A DNA stretch of 64,000 nt from Parelaphostrongylus tenuis (taxonomy: Eukaryota; Nematoda; Chromadorea; Rhabditida; Metastrongylidae). The position numbers and the translations under genes are program-made. The notes beneath the pieces are model-generated. The model searched no databases, was not told the origin of the DNA, and saw only the letters and a program-made list of their open reading frames with translations. Where the stretch lies: contig JAHQIW010000705.1 of assembly GCA_019055375.1 (NCBI GenBank), forward strand, positions 29,436 to 93,435, written 5' to 3'. Every line of letters starts with the position of its first letter. Position 1 is the first letter of the stretch. Shown here piece by piece: positions 45,601-55,419 of this stretch.

Positions 45601-48068
45601 CTTTTCGCATGTGGGGTTTATATTGCTTAAGATTTGTTCAAATCTTTGTCAATGTCGCTCAAGGCTGATCGAGTCGATTTTGTCAGGACTTAAGGATAAC
45701 CGGTCTAAAGAATTTCTTGCTTGGACTGCACGGAGTGCGCTGTTCCCAAACAAATCTGTTACCAATTTTCCTAGTCCTAAAGGATGAGCTTGAATCCAGC
45801 TCAGTGTCGATTAGCACCACCTCGTGGTGATTGCTATCCAACCGCTGCGCTACCGGCATTAACTAGTGTGAGACTCTTTGGCAGATATCTTACAGCTTAT
45901 TAAGTAAATCTCTTTAAAGAGTTCCACACACTTTCTTCCCTTATTATTCATGTCTCAAAGCTCAATATCTCTGTTGATCTGCGTAACTATAATGCATTGA
46001 TCCTTAATATGAAGTCATTTGAGCGACACGTTTTTTATTGCATTGTTTTTGTTAGAAAGCCAAGCAAGATTATATGTATTTCAAATCACATTTCCCTAAC
46101 GTGCTCCTTGTCTTATATTTTATGCCTGAAAACTATTAGATCTTTCCATAAGATTTGACACTAGAGCAACAAACACACCAAAACTGTTAACAAGATAAAA
46201 GTTAATGACATGATTTTTGTATTATTCAACTGCGCATTTTCTGAGGAACATGTTGGTTACAACCTGTCTATTCTTGCTTTAAGATGGAGCTGCCCTGAGA
46301 ACAGATTTGCTTGCTACTCGTGCACGAATGGCGCGTAGGGAAAATGGTGGTGAAGCGACGCGCAAGATTAATGGAGTTTCTTGTGGATGGCTTGAGCGCG
46401 ACTGATCCTCCAGTATGTTCTCTCCAACTATGAAGTTCGCAAACCGCTTCTTAGCCGCCATTTCAGTAATCGTAACAATGCTGTAAGCTCCCATAATCTT
46501 GCGCGCCGCTTCGTATTTTCCCTTACGCGCCATTCGTGCATGACTAGCAAGCGAATTTTTCCCACAACAGCCCCATCTTTGAGCAATTATAAGCAAGTTG
46601 TGTGCCAAGTTATTCGCAAGAAAATGAGCAATTGAATGATATTGAAATCATGCAATTATAGTTAGATCTGATCAATGAATTTGGTGTTTTATTGCTACAA
46701 GGCCAAAACTTTATGGAATGACCTTCTCTCATTATCCACTACCTCAATGAAGAGTGAGGGCGGTGGTGAATGGCTAGATATGTTCGGGCGGAGTTACCTG
46801 TGCAGCGTTCTCCGGTGATCAGCCAACAAATGCCTTATGGAAAGCCCCAAACAAGCTATCAACAAAAATTCAAGGAGATCCGTTTATCCAGAAAACCAGA
46901 ATACTATGAGTTCGTGAAGGAGATGCAATCGTAGCCAAGCAAGAGATGAAAGCAAGAAATCGAATCAAACGCTAGAAGCACTGTGACCCACACAGCAAAA
47001 AAAGTGACAGGGGCTAGAAAAGTGGAAGAGTAAAAGTGTGAATACCAGGAAATGTTTAAAAATGTTCTGTGTTTCAAGATAATGTCGATATTGTACATTT
47101 GGTGCTATTCGGAGGATGTGTAAGGATTTGAAAGCAATATTCGCTCAAAAATTACTGCGAAATAAATGATCGCATGCTTTGTTTTCACTAGATACCATTC
47201 AAATCTCCTGAGTATTCCATCTTATTAAATTCTTCTCAGTTGTATACAGGACAGAGACAATTTTCTTGATACACTTTCATATAAAAGTGAAACAGATGTT
47301 GACAGCATAAAAGCACTGAAATATTCGTTGAAGTTATGAAAAATTTCGAAAAGGTTTTAGGAGAAGTGAGCCTAATAACACTAGATGGCTATTACACTGA
47401 TTTTGAAATGTATCCAAGGAGTTTTTGAGGTCGTAAACTAAATGTCAGAGTTGCTACGTTGCGCAACGGTCGTCGCTAAGCACACAAAGCACTCTCCAAA
47501 ATAGTGAAATAAAATATGATTTTGGAATAAAGTACAGCTTTGATGGTTCTCACATCAGTTTTCAATGAAATAACAATAAAAGATAAACGATCAATATCGT
47601 TTGGCTTTGACGAAACCCAGTGCTTGCAGAAGAGGCATGCATTCGACTTCATCACATTCCGTTAGAGGTGATTGAATGCATGACGGCCTACCGATGTACC
47701 CACTCAGTGATACTATCATTTCAAACGGTTCTCTATTATTTTTCCGATCTTAAGAAATAGCAGCTTTAAAGAGATTGGGGAACGGGATCGAATTAACGTG
47801 CCGTTTGCATGGCAGCATACCTTTATTCACTGTGCTACACGCGCCCTCCTCTATAGATTTTCAACAAACCGACAAATTACGAGAAAAAGAAAAAAATGAA
47901 AAGTATGGAAAGCTGACCGCTTGCTTCTGTTTTCACTTCCTTTTTGACCATTCTAACATCTGTGTTGTAATCGAAATTTGTGAGATGAAAATCATCGTTC
48001 GTTGAAAAAGAGCCAGGCGAAAACAGCATGCAGTCCTTGTTCAATAACGGTGTCCAATCCTCATCCAT
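33494..48068 (-). CDS. crh-2: CREB3/OASIS-type bZIP transcription factor (crh-2-like), eight exons
   Basis: Coding exons in order: 47918-48068, 40048-40192, 39043-39142, 37229-37312, 36445-36516, 36166-36240, 35833-35929, 33494-33606. Phases are 1,2,0,0,0,0,1 and every junction agrees; total 279 codons with stop. The N-terminus is acidic and Ser-rich (MDEDWTPLL; VKKEVKTEAS; SESPLSSLSSPTMQE), as in transactivation domains. The C-terminal half is the CREB3 signature: EERRTLIQEGYP, then TRLPLSKSEEESLK, the basic region RRKIKNK|LSAQESRRKRKEY, and a leucine zipper (VRQLELSNQKLMMQMRKLQ). It should bind CRE/ER-stress-type DNA elements as a dimer. CREB3 proteins are usually held in the ER by a membrane segment after the zipper; none is visible here. 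The family call is strong; the symbol rests on C. elegans naming. Confidence 0.85.
33690..33945 (+). mobile_element. tRNA-headed SINE, family 2, free copy
   Basis: Begins CTTGAGGCACCATGGCTGAGTGG, has TTCTACGACGTTCAAGAAGA in the body and ends ATCAAAGTGCTAAATAAAG before an ATATAT run. Same order as the copies in blocks A and A', so the family moves independently of the array. Confidence 0.65.
33946..33990 (+). repeat. AT microsatellite at SINE tail
   Basis: (AT)n with GAATAT and GCATAT interruptions immediately after the SINE body. RTE-mobilised SINEs often end in such short repeats. Confidence 0.85.
35071..35457 (-). pseudogene. Membrane-protein-like open frame in intron 7, possible chemoreceptor relic
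   Basis: Open from a stop at about 35470 to 35071. It reads VRYIDTLSNVLFSSLSIC, then STEKLIFNLSPTYLL, then the hydrophobic stretch LLFAHTLSVMAIILVGLT followed by LLGFIL. One or two membrane segments with a Ser-Pro loop resemble part of a nematode seven-transmembrane receptor. No clear ATG or matching exons were found. It is not in the bZIP gene's frame order, because it would interrupt the zipper. Confidence 0.3.
35621..35689 (+). repeat. tRNA-like SINE head, family 1, in intron 7
   Basis: The acceptor stem GCGTTAG/CTGACGC pairs at seven positions with one G-T. The B box is degraded (GAGTTCAGTTC). Opposite strand to the host gene. Confidence 0.5.
35833..35929 (-). CDS. crh-2: crh-2-like exon 7 (basic region and zipper start)
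   Basis: Between ATTTTGTAG and A|GTGAGT: LSAQESRRKRKEYMDSLES then RCQIYSNENNQLK. The DNA-contact residues of the bZIP basic region (N-x-x-S-A-Q-E-S-R) are spread over exons 6-7 and are all present. Confidence 0.92.
36166..36240 (-). CDS. crh-2: crh-2-like exon 6 (start of basic region)
   Basis: 25 codons between GTGCTTTCAG and AAG|GTATTT: VPTRLPLSKSEEESLK then IVRRKIKNK. It matches PxPTKLPLTKxEExxLKxVRRKIxNK of CREB3L. Confidence 0.92.
36445..36516 (-). CDS. crh-2: crh-2-like exon 5 (pre-bZIP signature)
   Basis: 24 codons between TTGTACCAG and CCG|GTATTT: DPRSEGMVQLSAEERRTLI then QEGYP. It matches the LxLTxEEKRTLIAEGYP stretch that precedes the basic region in CREB3L proteins. Confidence 0.88.
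37229..37312 (-). CDS. crh-2: crh-2-like exon 4
   Basis: Acceptor CTCCCCCAACGTCAG and donor ATG|GTATGT. In phase 0 it reads IAVHQRMELLHQTLSIEDL and VDVPSHAAM, in agreement with exons 3 and 5. The same bases are also open in phase 1 (SSPANGIAAPN...), which would suit an upstream cryptic exon at 37464-37604 but not exon 5. Confidence 0.65.
37464..37604 (-). other. Possible cassette exon of the crh-2-like gene
   Basis: Good acceptor TTTTTCTTCAG and donor GATG|GTTTGT around 141 bases that are open in one frame only: DKFFQQESPNEQQHTQQ then LHQMQSAVTPYTVAN. Gln-rich like an activation domain. The phase is 1 in and 1 out, which fits neither exon 3 (out 0) nor exon 5 (in 0). It is an alternative isoform with further small exons, or a look-alike. 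Confidence 0.35.
38520..38700. mobile_element. Palindromic tRNA-derived SINE, family 1
   Basis: Minus-strand half (GTTCAAATCTCAACTGACG-type, 38546-38600) followed by a plus-strand B half (GTTCGAATCGCATCTGACGC) and the tail ATATATTATAACATTTTACC then CCGCTAAAGGTGATC. Lies in intron 3 of the crh-2-like gene. Confidence 0.55.
39043..39142 (-). CDS. crh-2: crh-2-like exon 3
   Basis: Between ACATTTTCAG, the canonical nematode acceptor, and CAG|GTTTTT. It reads SLYGPMFSSGSITEHHS, then PPVSQFSHQISIHQ, and enters in phase 2 from exon 2. Confidence 0.8.
40048..40192 (-). CDS. crh-2: crh-2-like exon 2
   Basis: Between TTTTTGTAG and GG|GTGAGT. It reads DYHSSTSESPLSSLSSPTMQ and ends SPTNSNG in phase 2. 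Ser/Thr/Pro-rich, typical of an activation region. Confidence 0.8.
40790..41175 (-). pseudogene. Mariner transposase fragment (linker region)
   Basis: Minus strand: EALRYGRTTTRLLCEVDYRR then VMSRWAPHAFTDRDH and RVTILESLLLRMHKQKL. This is the segment between the HTH and the first catalytic Asp of mariners (GYRRVMSRWVPHELT..LLLRPHR). It is the same family as 29215-29890. It stops at the first catalytic block. Lies in intron 1 of the crh-2-like gene, same strand. Confidence 0.65.
41210..41310. repeat. Dispersed repeat, tRNA-like (family 3)
   Basis: CACCGATCCCCAAAACATGG then AAGGTTTGGTGGGCC recurs at 44380 as CACCGACCCCCAGAGATGG then AAGGCTTGGTGGGTC. In the second copy the inverse of GAGATCGAACCA is a B box (GGTTCGATCTC). 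Confidence 0.4.
43511..43990 (+). pseudogene. Mariner relic, cecropia-like end, internally deleted
   Basis: Starts with TTAGGTTGGAAAGAAAATTT after a TA (43509-43510), a mariner-type terminal repeat. The coding part joins late: RHLFQQDNAKPHIAKKTK, then EIRPHPPYSPDVAPSYYGLFL, a TAA at 43905 and then EFFDSKPKEWYFDQI to the end. The second catalytic Asp (QDNA) is present, but the third position of the D..D34-35D motif, normally SDYHLF, is Tyr (SYYGLF). The N-terminal two thirds and the right terminal repeat are missing. Dead. Lies in intron 1 of the crh-2-like gene. Confidence 0.78.
44335..44470. repeat. Dispersed repeat, tRNA-like (family 3), second copy
   Basis: Same segment as at 41210-41310 but longer. 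The minus strand carries TGGTTCGATCTCGCGCTCGA, a good B box. The A box is not obvious. Confidence 0.4.
44470..46300. other. Intron 1 sequence without recognised features
   Basis: Except for the tRNA-like piece at 45785, no coding frame or repeat family is supported. Confidence 0.45.
45785..45870 (-). repeat. tRNA-like sequence, degraded
   Basis: Minus strand GCCGGTAGCGCAGCGGTTGG is A-box-like, and GAGCTGGATTCAAGCTCATC lies where a T arm would be. Stems pair poorly. SINE head or tRNA pseudogene. Confidence 0.35.
46302..46575. pseudogene. Head-to-head mariner N-terminal fragments
   Basis: Minus strand, about 46560-46390: ARMARKGKYEAARKIMGAYS then ITEMAAKKRFANF and ENILEDQSRSSHPQE. It fits the mariner paired HTH (AARNI..YG..TISE.TA+KWF..F..GDFSLEDEPRSGRP). 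Plus strand, 46308-46375: ATRARMARRENGGEATRKIN, the same start in the other direction. The two facing copies share about 75 bases. Neither has a catalytic domain. Confidence 0.6.
47918..48068 (-). CDS. crh-2: crh-2-like exon 1 (start codon, acidic N-terminus)
   Basis: ATG at 48066-48068 (complement) gives MDEDWTPLLNKDCMLF and ends VKKEVKTEAS in phase 1 at a G|GTCAGC donor. Phase matches exon 2 (G+AT = Asp). The start is chosen because a TTTCAG acceptor lies 26 bases upstream. A longer frame to the left would have to pass it. Confidence 0.78.
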
Positions 48069-48100
48069 AATGTTGATGTTACGCAATACCAACACTGAAA
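48069..48100 (-). promoter_or_regulatory. Probable spliced-leader acceptor and 5' UTR of the crh-2-like gene
   Basis: On the minus strand TAGAATTTCAG is followed by 26 bases and then the ATG. In nematodes such a site directly upstream of the start commonly receives a spliced leader. No TATA element is visible. Alternatively it is the acceptor of an intron with a non-coding exon upstream. Confidence 0.5.
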
Positions 48101-48939
48101 TTCTACATGTACGACATTAAGACAGAAGAACGGCAGTATTAACATTACAGATTTTGTGATTTACGATTTGAAGCTTTTTTACTAACATGATATCATTTGA
48201 AACTTCAATAAGGAATAAGATATGAATGAGGATAGAGGCTAACCAAACCAGGAGACTACCTGTAGTATTTATATATAGCGGAGGCTATGATACCGGCCAT
48301 GGATAACGCAGTGATAAGATTGAAAAAGTTGAGGACCCATGTGAAAACGTGAAAATCCGGATGAATCCTTTACAGGCAGTATGCAGCGTTTGCCGAAAAA
48401 ACTTGCTTCGACAAGTTAGGGCACTTTTTGCGTCAACAAACAAAAAAAATCTGCTAGAGTGACAAGTTAGACAAATTAGGGGAGTTTATTCATAGAGTAC
48501 ACAACTCGTAATCACAGTCTTTGCGTTCGGAGTCGTAAGTAAGCTAGTGTTGACGGTAGATCATCAAGTTCGCGCAATATGGTGGCACCGTATTGAAATG
48601 AGAAGTAGGCATTCTGTTTCGACAAAATGAATAGTGCTCCATCCAAAAAGGCGGTCTAGGATACTTTCTTTCAAGTAGAATAATTTTTATCGCGGACAAT
48701 TTTATAATGTTTCAGACGGGCGATTTCATGAATATAATTCTGGGTTCATAAAAGATGAAAACTTCACTGTCAATCGAAGAATGGAAACAATTAGTCCAAT
48801 TAGTTTCCGCTGGAGGGCCACATTTTTGCTAACTGCAAAAGTTCAATGCTGAAGTATGTAGAAGAATTTGCATTGATCAGTCACCTTAGTAAATTTGCGC
48901 TATAGTACTTGGAGAAATAAATTCATCAAGTAATGCTGA

Positions 48940-49210
48940 GTGATGTGCAAAACTCGTACTTCGGCCAAGATCGAACTCGCTTTTTACTCTTTCCGGGAGC
49001 GCATGCTAACCAATTTCACTAACAACGCTCTGTTCTCTCTTCTTGCGATCGAGGCATTGATCTGTTAGCAACCAACCGTCAACGCTGGGATGCGGGTTCG
49101 ATTTTCGTTTAACGCTCATTTTCCTAAACATAGCTCAATATTAGTGGACATATGTTAATGGAAATAGATGTGCATGTAAGATCGCCACCGTCAAAGCGGT
49201 CAAATAAAAA
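48940..49210. mobile_element. Degraded palindromic SINE, family 1
   Basis: Minus half with CCGGGAGCGCATGCTAACC (A box inverse), then plus B half GCGGGTTCGATTTTCG at about 49095, and a tail with ATCGCCACCGTCAAAGCGGTC that echoes the CCGCTAAAGGTGATC tail. Confidence 0.45.
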
Positions 49211-52200
49211 GACTCCTGGTTGTAAAGAATTTCATGTAAATTAAGCGATTTCTGCGAGATTATCGGTCAGGATTTGATTAAAAGCGCAAATTACAATGTA
49301 TAACTGTGGTACTGTTCTAGAGCCAATATTCACATCTGTATGTGTGATATGGAGTTATAAATCATCGTGGATTTTCTTTATCATAACAAACGATTCGGAT
49401 ATGAAAGTGGATCCCTACCAAGATACTAGGAACAGCGTTATATTTTGAAACACAAATCCGATATCATGAGAGTGAGATCCATTCCTGAACAGAAAACCAA
49501 CTTGAAAGCAAGTACATCGAAACTATTAGAGCACTATAGTACTGAAAGAGTTGGCATTTACAATGGAATGACAGACGCCCTTATGGACACCGCACTTTCT
49601 CTCTAACTTTTCGGCACGTTTGTAGTAAATTGTTTGCTTCTAGCTTGTTACATTTTGAAAAAGACAATTGCAATAAGTTATCCTGATAAGAAAAACTCTG
49701 CTAAAAGGAAAGTCACTTCTCTGTGGTGGATGAAATTACCAAAACTGTGCATTTGCAACATCCTATGCATTTGGAAGGCTTGGAATGAGTGGCATTTCAA
49801 ACGGCGGCGATAATTTGAGAAGTGGAAAAAATTGATGAAAAGAAAAATCAGAGCGCAGATACGAAACATAAGCATTTCCTTGTGTTCCTATTATTTTACA
49901 AACATGAATAACAACAAATACTATTTGATAGACTCAGGTTGGTCTTAGGAACGTCATGCATTTAACCCCATTGGCTGCCGATTTGGTTTGTTAAGGCATT
50001 CAATTATTCGGAAAAATAACAAACCGTGTACGTACATCTAAGAGTGCTGAGTAGTATGCAAAACATCTAACTTCACTTGGAAATTGAACTCACGTTTAAC
50101 TTCATATCGTGAGCGCGTGCTACCGCTACACTATCGAGGCCACCGAACGGTTACTCGACTCTTTGATATGCCCTGTCGCAGCCCACAGCAACCCACCTCT
50201 AATGGGTTTTGTCGGATAGCTTATATCGGCATCAAACCCAGCTAAGCTGGTTCCTGCCTGAGTTGAATGTCTCCTATATCAACACTTTAAGATGTATATT
50301 TTCAGTATCTACATTGCAAAAAAGTAGCAAAAACACAAAATTATACCTTTATATAAAGTGCTTTATTAAGACCACGCGCAAATTTCAATATATGTCATAA
50401 TTATTACCTGAGCTAAGTAGGAGCTCACAAGAGGATTGGCTAAAAAAGAAGGGTTCTGACCGAGTGACGAGACTGCAAGGTCGAAACACGTGCATCGGTC
50501 TAACAAGAGTCTATTAACAGATCACATGACATGTTGGCTCAGATAATAATTATGAAAACAAAGAATTCAAAAAAGCGTTTCAAAAAATATTTTGGAGGGC
50601 ATCTTCCCTTGTAAATCTAAGCGGTCCTTAGTACACCTGGCAATATATGATTCTGGCGTTGTTGTTCACGCCCTTATTGAACACCAAATGCAAACAAAAT
50701 AATGATATTGAGGTGCGTTCACATCTTTCAATAGCTTCCGTTAACTGTAAGCGAATGTATAAAGCTATAGAAAATTTTTTCAAACCATCGGATTATTGTT
50801 GTGTCTCAAATTTATTAAAGGCAATTGCTATCAAAACAAATAAAAGTGAAGATGTGAACGTATCGTAAATGTGGGATGAATGCGAAGGATCTGTGTCAAC
50901 TCTGTGATGGCTTGGATGAGTTGAGCAAAGGCGATATTTGAATGATTTGATTTCGATATGACTTCAACGATCAATGAATACTCTATCACTAAGCTATAGC
51001 TTGACAATAAAGTGTTAAGGAAGTGGTGGGAGAAGGATGAAATCAACATTTTTGCAAATGTCCGATTTTATGGTGAAATAAATGAAAACACAAGTTTTTG
51101 CTTATCACTCTGACGAATCATTAGTGAGGACGATGACCAATTTTATACAAACATAAGGTTGAGCGCTTTGTTGATGTAGGAAGAATTTTCCGTGGAACGG
51201 TTTTTTTTTGACAATCCGACAAAGATACAAACATGGGCACAATATAATAATTTCGAAGCTCCCAGAGTCCTCTAAATCGGTCCCCTGGCGCGTTTCCCGC
51301 CCCTGGGAAGAGAGCAAACTTTCCTGTGTTGAATAGCTGCTGACGCATTCGTCTGTTAAGCACGAAACAGAGCATCACGGTCGCAATGAATTCTTAGTAA
51401 CCTCGATAGAACACCACATATCAAAGGCAACTAAGTTAATATGACTTGTCCATGTTACGATGTTTGATTCGGTTGCTACGGACCGGATGGCTCTTTGAGA
51501 GAACGGCCATATTTTGAGAAACAGAAAATTGGCTGGTTTACTAAATGACAAGAACCCAGAAAAGACATTGCTCTACCTATCCCTATGTGTCAGTGTATGC
51601 ATGCCACTATTCATATGGGGAGAGAGCAGCCCAGTGATCAGCGTTGAGGTTTATCAACGGAAAGATGATAAAAATGGCTGGTACGATCCTCTCCATCAAC
51701 ACTCTCTTGCAGTCGCCTTAGCTCGGCTAACCTTAAGATTCCAACAAGACTCGTCTCGATCACCATTCTACGGAATTAATAAAGATGACAAATTTCTCAA
51801 GCAGTACTCGACGCAGCACATGGAATACCGAAGGCTCTTGTTTAAGATGAATGTGAGGATACGAATAGGGTGCATGTGCTCAGATCCGCGCAGTGAATTG
51901 TGAGAACGAGTTGTTCAGAGCAAAAAAATTATCTGCTCTATGTTAGCATGGCATCGTACAAAGACATCACTGACGGCGCTTGGAAGTATTCATTTTATAG
52001 CTTACATGGTACTGTTCCATGATTTTTGCACATGCATACTTCACAAAGGGGCTAAGATCCAATTTATCTATCAAAATTCAATACCATTCAGTCACTGATC
52101 AAGTGGTAAATCATAATCCTGCTGCGAAATTTTCATAACTGGCTCACACCATTTATGCCAATATATATACAGGTATATCTGATAGAACAGACCCTTTCTC

Positions 52201-54640
52201 TAGTCGCTGCCTGCCATAATATTTGCTTTGAATAAGACACCTCCCTCATATAGCTCATACGACCACTTGGAAATCTGCGTACTGATAATACATGCCGTCT
52301 ATCACTGCTCATGCAGTCGCTTTTGATCTTGAAACGCCTATTTCCCTCTAATTGAAAGCTGATTTCTTAATCTAATTTCAATTGTCCAACAGGAAGTGCT
52401 ACTGACCGCTGAGGTGCCTGAGCAGCTTTCCAAAATAGGCAATGCTGTGCGATCGCGCTAAGTGGTTTATACAATTACATTTAGAAAAAGAACACTTTGC
52501 ATAGAGGTCAAGCTTGGAAGACATCACTATGCTGATTTGTGAATCTCATCCACATCACTTGAACAAATTTTGGCAAACGCATTTTTTGATATTAAAAAGT
52601 CCTCAAGTCTTGAAGGAAACTAATCTATAGCTCAAGAATTGTAATAGATACTTCAGTTACTCAAATCACTCTAACTAAACTGGTTTTTGATCCTGATGAG
52701 TGTCGGATATGTCTTTGTACCAACTTCGTTAGTTAGCAAAGAATCCTATGTGATAGCATCATTTGCGTCCTTCCCTTTAGTCAGTATAATATAGTTTTCC
52801 CATTCACTACATGTTTAGAGCTATAAAAGATATCTGAACAGTACAGCGAAGAGAAAAGTTTTAAATTTCCTGGTTTTACCAGTCTAACAACTGAGTTAAA
52901 ACAGAGTTAAGTTCTGTAAGCGATGCATAACATAGTCGTGGTTAAAAACTAGCAAGTAATCACAAAATAAAACATCCATTAGAAGCGGGTCACCACCTAA
53001 ATAAACTTCAGGGTCGTTCGAGACTCTGCGCAGCGTTAGATTAGGGTCTAAAAAGTGTTGACTTATTTGAATAATGTATACCATCGATCAACTTGTTTAA
53101 GAAGAGACAGAAGCTAGGGTGCTCGGCTAAACAGTTAGTCCTAAATATGGAAATAGCTGGTCTCTAGCTGGAAATAGTTAGTACTGTTGAGACACATTAT
53201 CTTTAGGTGGTTTTCCAAAGAAGAAGTCCGGCAATTTTGATTTCTTCTGTATGAGAAAAACTGTGAACATTATCATTTGGAGAGAAAGAAATGACAATTA
53301 ACAATGAACAAGGCACCATTCAACAAGGTCGATTAACGTTGACCGGGAATATCTTCAGCGCCATCTTGTCACCCTGTAGACCCTGATCGCTCTCGAAATT
53401 CACGAATTAGATAGCAAGACAAAGTTTGCGACAGCCTTTGAAGAAATCTTCATAAAGCATTTCTTTCAGCATCACACCTCTCTCCACAACTATATAACCA
53501 TCATCGTTGGAACGGTGAGAGTTTTTGTCAATAACATGACTGACAGTTATTATTTTCAGGGCTTCGCCGTTCGATATGATACGAATCAATATTGAATAAA
53601 GCTATTCACACAAACACGAAATGAAAATCACATCAATCAAAGTGAATGAGGAACAACAGCATGAGACTCTCAAATGTTTACTAGTTTTAAATTTGTATGA
53701 AAATTTCTCTACACTCACAATAGTTGTCAGCCGAATAGCTTTGGAAATTCTAAAGATGAAATCTTAGATCAGAACAGCCTTCGACGTGTTTTCGGCAATC
53801 CTAAATGATCCGAACAGCGCCAGAAATAGCGGACAGTTTCCAATGAGCACCGTGTTTTCCAATCCACTTAGAGAATTGTGCTAGTTTTACCTATGTACGG
53901 TGTTCCTTCACATACTTGATCGCCTACCATTATCATGAGCTCCAGTTAGAAAATGAGGGGAGCATTGACCAAGAAATTATTTTGACATACTAGGCAGTAA
54001 GGAAAATGGACAGCTTTTAGATGGCTTCATCAAACCAAAGTGCTTATAATTCTTTTATTGTAAAATTTTATAAAGAGAAAGATTAAAGAGTTTTCTGTAA
54101 CAAGACTTATAAATAGTATTTATTCTTTTTGTCCTTCTATTTGAAATATATACTCTATCTGATGAGTAGAAGAGGGAAATTGAGAAAGGAGTTTAAGGAA
54201 ATGCAGTCAAACTTATTAAAAAATTTGTGCAGCATACTGCAAGGAGACCTGAGCCTTCCTTCACAGATATTCACGCGCGAACATACACTGACACACCTAA
54301 GCCTCCGTGACTTACACCTTAGTTAACCAACCAATGTGGACATGATGATGCTGTTCTGTTTCGTCCAGACCTTTCTCGTAACAAATAAATGTAAAAATAT
54401 TCAATAGATAGTATTCCGGTAACTTCGAAAAATTGCCGGAATGTTTCTCTGCTTGTAGATCCGTGCTGATTCTGCTTCTTCTATCTATTAGAACTCTTTT
54501 AGATTCTTCGAACAACTCGTGGGGATGATCTTTGTGGAAAAGCTATGGAATACGTTCAGTATACAGATCGGTGGGTAGTTACAAAAAATTAGTTTGTAAG
54601 TCTGTATATTCGCTCCTGTTGCAGGGCTGCAATCATAAAT
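49210..54640. other. 5.4 kb without a supported gene
   Basis: A degraded minus-strand SINE head lies at about 50060-50145 (AGCGCGTGCTACCGCTACAC). The open frames here are short. The 129-codon frame at 51514-51903 starts at TTG. ATG at 50647 opens 73 codons (MILALLFTPLLNTKC...) with no recognisable family. Nothing else is supported. Confidence 0.5.
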
Positions 54641-54649
54641 TCAAATATA

Positions 54650-55275
54650 TATAATATACTTGAATACATGGATACTTGGACGGCCCGTCTTCACTAGTTG
54701 TGTGGACTGCAGCACATATTCCATTTGTCTCTCTGTTGCGCTACAGTCGTCCATGACGGTGATCTGATTTGAGTATGGAGGCTGGTGCGAGTTCATACCG
54801 TGATCTGAAAAATATTGCCAGCCGCGAGTGCAGCTCCTTAACCCGTGTAACGAACACGTGCCCCAAACCTGTAGGTGGTCGTCATCGAGGGCGCGTACTT
54901 TGTCGTGAAATCCACTCTAAAATTCTCCTCGTCCACCTTCCTCTGTTCTTCTCAGCATATGACCGGCCCATCGCTGTTTCGCTATAGATGTATAGACCTC
55001 TGGGTCACGAAGATGCGATAGACCTCGAAGATCTGAGCTACGCAAGAGGCCGGATGTTGTGGGCGCCGACTAAATTTAAGAAGACATCAGTCAAACGCTC
55101 TTTGAGTTGTTCGTAGCAGTCTTGAAGTGGTCGAAGTATCAGCCCACGTCACAGCTGCAAATCAGAGCTCCAGGAGTACCGTTGAATCGAAAAACTGAGC
55201 ACGGAGTTTTGAACTCCGTTAGTTGCTCGGTGGCTTTTTTGAGAGGTCCCAATGTGGCCCATTCTGCTCTCCTCT
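54650..55275 (-). pseudogene. RTE-type reverse transcriptase, C-terminal region (second family, broken)
   Basis: Minus strand: RRAEWATLGPLKKATEQLTE (about 55270-55215), then LLRSSDLRGLSHLRDPEVY and TSIAKQRWAGHMLRR (55055-54950), followed by the decayed DDHLQVW...SCTRGWQYF. This matches the post-RT part of RTE elements of the 'LRSSDLRGMSRLRDPAEYI..KHRWAGHIMRR' type, as recalled. It differs from the 25820 copy. Several frameshifts. Confidence 0.62.
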
Positions 55276-55413
55276 TCAATATACATAATATAAATGAATA
55301 TAATAAATATAAGTTCAAATAAATATATATGTATATACTCTGTGTATATAGGTGTATGTATAAAAATAATAAATAATAAATAATAAATAAATATATATAT
55401 TATATATATAATC
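55276..55413 (+). repeat. AT-rich simple repeats
   Basis: (TAAA)n, AATAATAAATAA and (AT)n blocks directly beside the RTE fragment's inner end. Probably slippage-prone sequence. Confidence 0.8.
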
Positions 55414-55419
55414 TGCTAG

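Noticed and set aside
51514..51903. 129-codon gene on the plus strand
   Set aside because: It starts at TTG, has no recognisable domain, and no splice or trans-splice signal supports it.
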